Source: Mycobacterium sp. ACS4054 (GTDB lineage Bacteria; Actinomycetota; Actinomycetes; Mycobacteriales; Mycobacteriaceae). From it: a stretch of 64,000 nt of DNA. A program made the translations under genes and the position numbers. Location: the NCBI RefSeq assembly GCF_001667275.1, contig NZ_LZHV01000060.1, forward strand, positions 54,357 through 118,356, given 5' to 3'. Positions 59,008 through 64,000 of the stretch are shown here, piece by piece (the first letter of the stretch is position 1; each line of letters opens with the position of its first letter). Below the pieces are notes generated by a model, which worked only from the letters and a program-made list of their open reading frames with translations, had not been told where the DNA came from and ran no database searches.

Positions 59008-60014
59008 ATATTCGCGAACAGCTACAGCAGCTGCGGCCCGCCGCGTGGCCCAAAGACTGGCCCCTGCAGGTGATCCCGCGCGCGCCGTGGGCCGAGCAAC
59101 GCCCAACCTACCGTCAGGCGCAACCCGCGATCATCGAGGGCGCGCTGGAACGGGCCCGGCAACGGCCCACCGGAAACTGGTTCGCGTTCGCCGGCAGTGC
59201 CGATGTGCGGCCGGGGCGGCCGTTCGGGGCGCGGGTGGCCGGGGTCGAGATAGTCGCCTGGCGCGACGGGGACCACCGGCTCTGTGTGGGCCCCCGCAGT
59301 TGCCCGCACCTGGGGGCCGATCTGGCCACCGGGACGGTGCACGACGGCACCCTGATCTGCCGATGGCATGGGCTGGCTTTGGATGGCCGCGGCCGCGAAT
59401 TCGGTTGGAGCCCATTGCCAGGCCACGACGACGGGACCCTGGTCTGGGTGCGGCTGGACAAAGCCGGCGGGGAGGCCCCGTTGCCCGAGCCCGTGATCCC
59501 GGCCCGGCCGGCCGGCGAGACGCTGTCCGCCGTTGCCCGCATGGCGGGGGTGTGCGAGCCCGACGACATCATCGCCAATCGCCTCGACCCCTGGCATGGC
59601 GCCTGGTTTCACCCGTACTCGTTCACGCGCCTCGAAGTGCTCACCACGCCAACCGAACATGCCGATCGCTTCCTGGTGGCGGTGACGTTCCGGATGGGCC
59701 GCCTTGGCGTTCCCGTCATCGCGGAGTTCAGCTGCCCGGAGGCACGCACCATCGTGATGCGCATCGTGGATGGCGAGGGAACCGGAAGCACCGTCGAAAC
59801 GCATGCCACGCCAATGGGTTCGGGTCCCGACGGACATCCCCGGACCGCCGTCCTGGAGGCGACCATCGCCCATTCGGACCGACCCGGTTTCCGGCGCGCG
59901 TCACGCGTCGCCCCGCTGATCACGCCGCTGATGCGCCTCGCCGCAAGCAGACTGTGGCGCGATGATCTCGCCTACGCCGAACGCCGCTACCAGGTCCGCG
60001 CCGGGCTCGCCTGA
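59004..60014 (+). CDS. Rieske [2Fe-2S] protein of the crt operon
   Basis: A 336-aa protein. A Rieske domain lies at about residues 60-150 with ligands in SCPHLGADL and CRWHGLALDG, 15 residues apart. The C-terminal 180 residues resemble the hydrophobic-ligand domain of Rieske oxygenases but lack an obvious mononuclear-iron facial triad. It overlaps crtU by 4 bp and is the last crt gene. It may feed electrons to CrtU or modify the aromatic carotenoid; neither is proved. Its 3' end overlaps the next convergent gene by 28 bp. Confidence 0.82.
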   Translation: MNIREQLQQLRPAAWPKDWPLQVIPRAPWAEQRPTYRQAQPAIIEGALERARQRPTGNWFAFAGSADVRPGRPFGARVAGVEIVAWRDGDHRLCVGPRSCPHLGADLATGTVHDGTLICRWHGLALDGRGREFGWSPLPGHDDGTLVWVRLDKAGGEAPLPEPVIPARPAGETLSAVARMAGVCEPDDIIANRLDPWHGAWFHPYSFTRLEVLTTPTEHADRFLVAVTFRMGRLGVPVIAEFSCPEARTIVMRIVDGEGTGSTVETHATPMGSGPDGHPRTAVLEATIAHSDRPGFRRASRVAPLITPLMRLAASRLWRDDLAYAERRYQVRAGLA

Positions 60015-60220
60015 CCTGACTCCGTCGGCGGGCCCACCGCATCCGGTTGCGGCGCCCGGGACCTGCGGCGCCACAACGCCCACGTGCCCACCGACAGCAG
60101 AATGACCGACAGGACCAAGGCCGGCCACAGGGCGATCTGCGCGAGCCACAAATCCCGCTGCAGGCGCATCACTTTGCGCCGGCCGCGCCAGACGCGCTGC
60201 GGCATCTCTTTCACAGTCAT
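59987..60220 (-). CDS. small single-pass membrane protein
   Basis: A 77-aa basic protein. After an Arg/Lys-rich N-terminus (MTVKEMPQRVWRGRRKVMRL) comes one membrane segment (IALWPALVLSVILLSVGTWAL) and a polar Pro-rich tail. I do not recognise the family. The ATG at 60220 is preferred; one at 60232 is possible. It is divergent from the LapA-like gene. Confidence 0.6.
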   Translation of the reverse strand: MTVKEMPQRVWRGRRKVMRLQRDLWLAQIALWPALVLSVILLSVGTWALWRRRSRAPQPDAVGPPTESGQASPARTW

Positions 60221-60291
60221 CGCAGGCCACATACCCCACCCCGGGCCGATTAAACGGGTTTGACACCCGCCGCTGGGGGCTAGTCACCAGC

Positions 60292-60585
60292 ATGAGCACT
60301 GAGTCGAGCGTTTCCCCCGAGCCGTCATCTCGATCCTTCACCCGACTAGCGGCGGCGTGGTGGGCGCTTGTCGTCGGCCTGTTGATCCTCATCGTTCTGC
60401 TCATTTTCGTCGCGCAGAACACCGAATCGGTAACGGTGCACTTCCTCGGTTTCCACTGGAACCTGCCGGTGGGTGTGGGCTACCTGTTGTCGGCGGTGGC
60501 GGGCGCGACCACGACGGTGCTAGTCGGCGCCGCCCGGATGATCCAGCTGCGCAGGGCCGCCAAGAAGCAGCTGCGCACACTTTGA
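60292..60585 (+). CDS. LapA-family (DUF1049) small membrane protein
   Basis: A 97-aa protein with two membrane segments (WWALVVGLLILIVLLIFVAQ and GVGYLLSAVAGATTTVLVGAA) and the LapA core NTESVTVHFLGFHWNLPVG. The E. coli relatives take part in lipopolysaccharide assembly control; the role in mycobacteria is unknown. A TTGACA-like box stands 38 bases upstream of the ATG. Confidence 0.82.
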   Translation: MSTESSVSPEPSSRSFTRLAAAWWALVVGLLILIVLLIFVAQNTESVTVHFLGFHWNLPVGVGYLLSAVAGATTTVLVGAARMIQLRRAAKKQLRTL

Positions 60586-60659
60586 TCTCCGCGCGCGCAA
60601 AGCAAAGCCCTTGCTTGACAAGCGCTCACGGGGGACCACCGCTGGCGCAAACGCAGATT

Positions 60660-60696
60660 TGTCAGTAACTTAAACATTAAGTTTATTAACTTAATG
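60660..60696. promoter_or_regulatory. MarR operator O3, in front of the SDR/HVA1 operon
   Basis: An AT-rich site related to the reverse complement of O2. Thirteen consecutive bases (60668-60680, ACTTAAACATTAA) are identical, and 23 of 31 positions match overall. A second perfect dyad CATTAAGTT-N4-AACTTAATG (60675-60696) overlaps it. A possible -35 TTGTCA and -10 TTTATT, 17 bases apart, lie inside the site, so binding would cover the promoter. Confidence 0.72.
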
Positions 60697-60762
60697 GGCT
60701 CATCTCGGGGGATTCGGGCCTTGTTTCAGCCGGAATGCCAGAGCACGGATTGGGGAGGAACC

Positions 60763-61185
60763 ATGGGCGACAGCGGTGCAAGCGAAGCCGTCGCGCGGGC
60801 GGTGGGCAAGCTCACCGAGGCTCTGGAGACCGTTGAGCGCGCCCGGGGGCACCTTTACTCGTTCCACCAGCTGACCGGGCGCGCCGACCTGCAGCTCGAC
60901 GAAGCGGTCGCGCAGCTGCGCGACCTCGGACACTTCGATCTGGCGCAACACATCAGCCACGAATTGATCGGGCGCAACGTGTTACCGGGCCGGTGGACGT
61001 TTCAGGTCGTCGACGACTACGACGACGGCTACTACCGGTGCTTCCAAGAAGTCGAGCACCTGGTGCGTAGTCGGCTCACCGGCGGCCGCCGACACGTCTA
61101 CGAAGCGCAGCTGAAGGAGAGTCGGCGCACGCACGGCCACCCGGCTCACGACGCCGTCCCCGCCGACCACTCGGCGAAGGAGTGA
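60763..61185 (+). CDS. uncharacterised 140-aa protein, first gene of the O3 operon
   Basis: A soluble, mostly helical protein that I cannot assign to a named family. It begins MGDSGASEAVARAVGKLTEA with a strong ribosome site GGGAGG. A helical hairpin (ALETVERARGHLYSFHQLTG, then DEAVAQLRDLGHFDLAQHI) is followed by a conserved-looking RWTFQVVDDYDDGYYRCF. It has no signal peptide. It lies 66 bp downstream of operator O3 and four bases before the SDR gene. Confidence 0.75.
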   Translation: MGDSGASEAVARAVGKLTEALETVERARGHLYSFHQLTGRADLQLDEAVAQLRDLGHFDLAQHISHELIGRNVLPGRWTFQVVDDYDDGYYRCFQEVEHLVRSRLTGGRRHVYEAQLKESRRTHGHPAHDAVPADHSAKE

Positions 61186-61189
61186 TTTG

Positions 61190-62638
61190 ATGCATTGCGT
61201 CGTGTTCGGCGCCACGGGATACCTGGGCACGCGGCTCATCCCGCGGTTGCTCGAAAACGGGCACAGCGTGCGCGTTCTGGCGAGGGACCCCGCGAAGCTC
61301 GACGAGGTGTCCTGGCGGGACCGGGTGGAGGTCGTGCAGGGCGACGTCATCGATGCGGCCGCGGTGCGGCGGGCACTCGAGGGTCGACAAGTCCTGTACT
61401 ACCTGGTGCATTCGCTGATGCGGCCCGATTTCGTCGACTTCGACGAGCGCGCCGCCCGCAACGTCGCCGAGTGCGCGGCCCAGGCGGGCCTGGCGCGCAT
61501 CGTCTATGTCGGGGGCATCACGCCCGACGGGCAGGAGCTGTCCGATCATCTGGCGTCTCGCGCGCAGGTGGGCGAGCTGTTCCTGGCTTCGGGTGTGCCC
61601 GCCGTCGAGTTGCGCGCCGCCGCCATCATCGGGGCGGGCTCGGCCAGCTTCGAGATGCTGCGGTACCTCACCGAGCGGCTGCCGCTCATCGTCGCGCCGC
61701 GCTGGTTGCGCACCCGCGTCCAACCCATCGCCGTCCACGACGCGCTCTACTACCTGGTGCACGCGGCGGAACTGCCCGCCGAGGTCAACCGGCCATTCGA
61801 CATCGGCGGGCCCGACCGCTTCACCTACACCGAAATGATCCGCAAGTACGCCGTGATCGCGGGGTTGCCCAGGCGCCCCGCGGTGCCGGTGCCGTTGCTG
61901 ACCCCGCGGCTGTCGGCGCCCTGGGTGGACCTGCTCACTCCCCTGCCCCGCCAACTGGCCGTGTCGCTGATGGAGTCGCTGGAAAACGACGTGGTGTGCG
62001 CCGACCATGACATCGCCCGCTACATACCCGATCCCGACGGCGGGCTGACGCACTACGAGGAGGCCGTCGAACTCGCGCTGGCGCACGTGCGCGAAAAGGA
62101 CCTGCGCACCCGGTGGTCCCGCGGCGACGCGAACGGGGCGCCTTCCCAACCGCTGCCCACCGACCCGGAGTGGGCGGGTGGGTCGCTGTATGAGGATGTG
62201 CGCCAACGCGATGGCCGCACCGATGCCGAAACGCTTTGGCGGGCCATCCAAACCGCCGTCGCCCAGCGCAACTGGTCGGCGCTCCCGTTGGAATGGCCGC
62301 TGCGCGGCTGGATCAACGGGGCGCTGCGCATGGTCCGGCCGCGGCGCCGCCCCCTCGACGGGCAGGAGCTGCATGAAGGCGAGGCCCTGGATTGGTGGCG
62401 CGTGGAGCGCATCGACGCGCCCCGGCGGCTTCGGCTGCGCGCCGACATCCCGCTACCGGGGCGATTATGGCTGGAGCTGTCCGCGACACCGGACGGCAAC
62501 GGCGGCTCGCGGTACCGCCAGCGGGCGTTGTTCCAGCCGTATGGACTTGCGGGACAGCTTTTTTGGAACGCGTCGGCGCCCTACCGCGATGTGGTGTTCG
62601 GCGGCATCGCACGCGACGTCACGGCCACGGCGCACTGA
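61190..62638 (+). CDS. NAD(P)-binding SDR (NmrA-like) with C-terminal DUF2867 domain
   Basis: A 482-aa two-domain protein. Residues 1-280 form an atypical SDR: cofactor loop VVFGATGYLGTRLIPRLLEN, ARDPAKLDEVSW, and VYVGGITPDGQELSDHLASR. Residues about 300-480 are DUF2867-like (WRVERIDAPRRLRLRADIPL, RYRQRALFQPYGLAGQLFW). The substrate is unknown; homologues are often called complex I or UbiB-like accessory SDRs. The ATG at 61190 follows the previous stop by four bases. Confidence 0.85.
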   Translation: MHCVVFGATGYLGTRLIPRLLENGHSVRVLARDPAKLDEVSWRDRVEVVQGDVIDAAAVRRALEGRQVLYYLVHSLMRPDFVDFDERAARNVAECAAQAGLARIVYVGGITPDGQELSDHLASRAQVGELFLASGVPAVELRAAAIIGAGSASFEMLRYLTERLPLIVAPRWLRTRVQPIAVHDALYYLVHAAELPAEVNRPFDIGGPDRFTYTEMIRKYAVIAGLPRRPAVPVPLLTPRLSAPWVDLLTPLPRQLAVSLMESLENDVVCADHDIARYIPDPDGGLTHYEEAVELALAHVREKDLRTRWSRGDANGAPSQPLPTDPEWAGGSLYEDVRQRDGRTDAETLWRAIQTAVAQRNWSALPLEWPLRGWINGALRMVRPRRRPLDGQELHEGEALDWWRVERIDAPRRLRLRADIPLPGRLWLELSATPDGNGGSRYRQRALFQPYGLAGQLFWNASAPYRDVVFGGIARDVTATAH

Positions 62639-62654
62639 TGAACGGGGAAGCGAC

Positions 62655-62870
62655 ATGAGTGACCGGAAGTTTCACAAGGGCGACAAGGTGGAGTGGAAGA
62701 GCCACGGCAGCACCGTGCGGGGAACGGTCGAAGGCGAGATCACCTCGGACACCGAGGCCGCCGGACGCACCGTGCGCGCGTCCAAAGACGAACCTCAGTA
62801 CAAGGTTCGCAGCGACAAGACCGGCGCGGACGCGGTGCACAAGCCGAGCGCGTTGCGCCCCGCGGACTGA
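62655..62870 (+). CDS. HVA1-family (DUF2945, Tudor-like) small protein
   Basis: A 71-aa protein with the HVA1 pattern KFHKGDKVEWKSHGSTVRG, EGEITSDTEAAGRTV and a C-terminal VHKPSALR. The fold is a small SH3/Tudor-like barrel of unknown role, often found with stress genes in bacteria. It lies 16 bp after the SDR stop with ribosome site GGGGAAG, and 16 bp before the DUF3140 gene. Confidence 0.85.
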   Translation: MSDRKFHKGDKVEWKSHGSTVRGTVEGEITSDTEAAGRTVRASKDEPQYKVRSDKTGADAVHKPSALRPAD

Positions 62871-62886
62871 ACCGAAAAGGCGATGG

Positions 62887-63225
62887 ATGATGGCAGACGA
62901 TGACGAGGCAACCACCTGGAATCGCTTCCGGGAAACGGTCAACATGACCGCGACCGAGCTGGAGCACTGGCTTGCCACCGAGCAGTCGCAAAGTGTGGGC
63001 CAAAAGCGGGGCGGCGACGAGTCGACCGGTCACGCCAGCGGTCGGCGCATTGTCGACATACTCAGGGCCAAGCGGAGCGATCTCACCGGCGACGACTTCG
63101 CGCATATGCGCAAGGTGGTCGGTTATGCCAAGCGCCATTTGGCGCAACGCCCCAAGGGCGATGTCGACGAGAGCGCTTGGCGGTACTCGCTGATGAATTG
63201 GGGCCACGACCCGACGAAGCCGTAA
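62887..63225 (+). CDS. DUF3140-family protein
   Basis: A 112-aa acidic protein. Its core TWNRFRETVNMTATELEHWL, then GRRIVDILRAKRSDLTGDDF and MRKVVGYAKRHLAQRP, matches DUF3140, often adjacent to HVA1 genes. It carries no catalytic motif. Adjacent ATGs at 62887 and 62890 cannot be separated. It is the last gene of the O3 operon. Confidence 0.82.
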   Translation: MMADDDEATTWNRFRETVNMTATELEHWLATEQSQSVGQKRGGDESTGHASGRRIVDILRAKRSDLTGDDFAHMRKVVGYAKRHLAQRPKGDVDESAWRYSLMNWGHDPTKP

Positions 63226-63307
63226 CCCGCTCGGGGAGATCACCGGCCGATCGGGCAGAAAATGCGAGACACTTGCCGGGGTTCGTGGGTCGCGCGTGGC
63301 GATCGCC

Positions 63308-63327
63308 GATACGCTAGTCGGCGTATC
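63308..63327. promoter_or_regulatory. inverted repeat upstream of the second marR gene
   Basis: GATACGC-N6-GCGTATC, a perfect 7-bp dyad 21 bp before the MarR start. It differs from O1-O3, so the paralogue may recognise another sequence or be autoregulated through this one. Confidence 0.6.
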
Positions 63328-63348
63328 TCGCAAGAAGGACACCGATAA

Positions 63349-63927
63349 GTGACCAAGCGCGGCGCCGTCGATCGGCGACTGAACCGAGCCGAACTCGAGA
63401 AATTGATGTCGGCCGACATGCGCGCACTCACGGCGCACTCGGACCGCATCGGCCGGCACTTCGCCCGTCAAAACGACGTCGGCGGCACCGACTTGCACGC
63501 CTTGCTGCACATCATGGTTGCCGAAACGGCCGGAACACCGATGACGCCGGCGCAGCTGCGGCAGCGCCTGGACGTGTCGCCCGCGGCCATCACCTACCTG
63601 GTGGACCGGATGATCGACTCCGGCCACCTGCGGCGCGAGCCCGATCCCACCGACCGGCGCAAGACACTGCTGCGCTACGAGGAACCGGGCATGGCGTTGG
63701 CCCGCTCGTTTTTCACCCCCCTCGGGGCGGAATTGCACAAGGCCCTCGCCGATGTCCCCGACCGCGATCTGCTCGCGGCGCACCGGGTTTTCACGGCGAT
63801 GACGGAGGCGATGGTCACCTTCGAGGAGCAACTCGGCGGAGCGGCCCCCAAGCCGCCCGACAACGACACCAAACCGGCCAAGACCCGGCGCCGCGCCGTG
63901 TCCAAGACCGGCGATCGCCCGGCCTAG
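63349..63927 (+). CDS. MarR-family regulator, paralogue of the crt regulator
   Basis: A 192-aa MarR protein. The recognition region MTPAQLRQRLDVSPAAITYLVDRM and wing HLRREPDPTDRRKTLLR align closely with the crt-side MarR, as does ARSFFTPLGAELHKAL (ARSFFSPLGEHTHVAL there). It has an extra Lys/Arg/Pro-rich tail of about 25 residues. The GTG at 63349 follows AGAAGGA. The dyad at 63308 suggests autoregulation. Its stop codon abuts IS481-derived sequence. Confidence 0.87.
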   Translation: MTKRGAVDRRLNRAELEKLMSADMRALTAHSDRIGRHFARQNDVGGTDLHALLHIMVAETAGTPMTPAQLRQRLDVSPAAITYLVDRMIDSGHLRREPDPTDRRKTLLRYEEPGMALARSFFTPLGAELHKALADVPDRDLLAAHRVFTAMTEAMVTFEEQLGGAAPKPPDNDTKPAKTRRRAVSKTGDRPA

Positions 63928-63949
63928 CTGTACTCGGCCAACAGGTTGG

Positions 63950-64000
63950 TCACAGTCGGCTGATGGGTGGTAGGCCGGCGAGTGCGCTGTGGCGGCGTTG
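63950..64000 (-). mobile_element. 3' end of an IS481-family transposase
   Basis: Read from the right edge, the minus strand encodes QRRHSALAGLPPISRL followed by TGA. This is the C-terminal signature of IS481-type DDE transposases. After the TGA, a shifted frame reads TNLLAEYS and then stops inside the MarR stop region, which looks like the original tail after a small indel. The body of the element lies beyond the window. Confidence 0.65.

Noticed and set aside
60600..60760. Sigma-F promoter for the O3 operon
   Set aside because: A GTTTC box occurs near 60723, but no GGGTAT-like -10 lies at the right distance.
1..64000. CRISPR arrays, prophage genes, rRNA genes, replication origin
   Set aside because: No regularly spaced repeats, phage structural genes, rRNA sequence or DnaA-box cluster was seen.

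Overview
The window is GC-rich chromosomal DNA from a mycobacterium. From the left edge to about 43.3 kb the gene order follows the Mycobacterium tuberculosis segment Rv2986c to Rv3032 (hupB, leuDC, gltX, leuB, serA, ilvCNB, cfp6, DoxX, lppZ, gatB, pfkA, gatAC, ligA, lpqA, mnmA, etfAB, then the methylglucose lipopolysaccharide genes). Several M. tuberculosis genes are missing from that frame and several others are inserted. The right third carries a complete carotenoid gene cluster, so the source is most likely a pigmented nontuberculous Mycobacterium. I cannot name the species.

Layout. 0-16 kb: branched-chain amino acid and serine synthesis (leuD, leuC, IclR regulator, leuB, serA, ilvC, ilvN, ilvB with an attenuator leader), tRNA-Glu(CTC), tRNA-Gln(CTG), gltX, an FAH-family enzyme and an MFS transporter. 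16-32 kb: DoxX and LppZ envelope proteins, the amidotransferase genes gatB and gatA-gatC separated by an orphan MinD/EspI-like ATPase and pfkA, then an inserted tetR-mmpS-mmpL block with a clear operator, and ligA. 32-45 kb: lpqA, tRNA thiolation (mnmA plus a cysteine desulfurase), two lipid-type acyltransferases, etfAB, a three-gene methylglucose polysaccharide operon, an epimerase fusion and a secreted hydrolase. 45-51 kb: a truncated SDR remnant, the sulfate importer subI-cysT-cysW-cysA preceded by a leaderless cysteine-rich leader ORF, and a secreted trypsin-like protein without catalytic residues.

51.7-64 kb is the most interesting part. A MarR regulator is divergent from a tightly overlapping operon crtE-crtI-crtB-crtYc-crtYd-crtT-crtU plus a Rieske protein. 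The predicted route is GGPP, phytoene, lycopene, beta-carotene, then an aromatic carotenoid of the isorenieratene (leprotene) type. The marR-crtE gap holds two 31-bp sites that share one dyad design and a good sigma-F-type promoter. A third site of the same family lies 8 kb away, in front of a second operon (an unknown 140-aa protein, an NAD(P)-binding SDR-DUF2867 protein, an HVA1/Tudor-like protein and a DUF3140 protein). A close paralogue of the first MarR follows that operon. This suggests one MarR regulon that joins pigment synthesis to an uncharacterised stress module. The window ends in the 3' tip of an IS481-type transposase.

No rRNA, CRISPR array, prophage or replication origin was seen.
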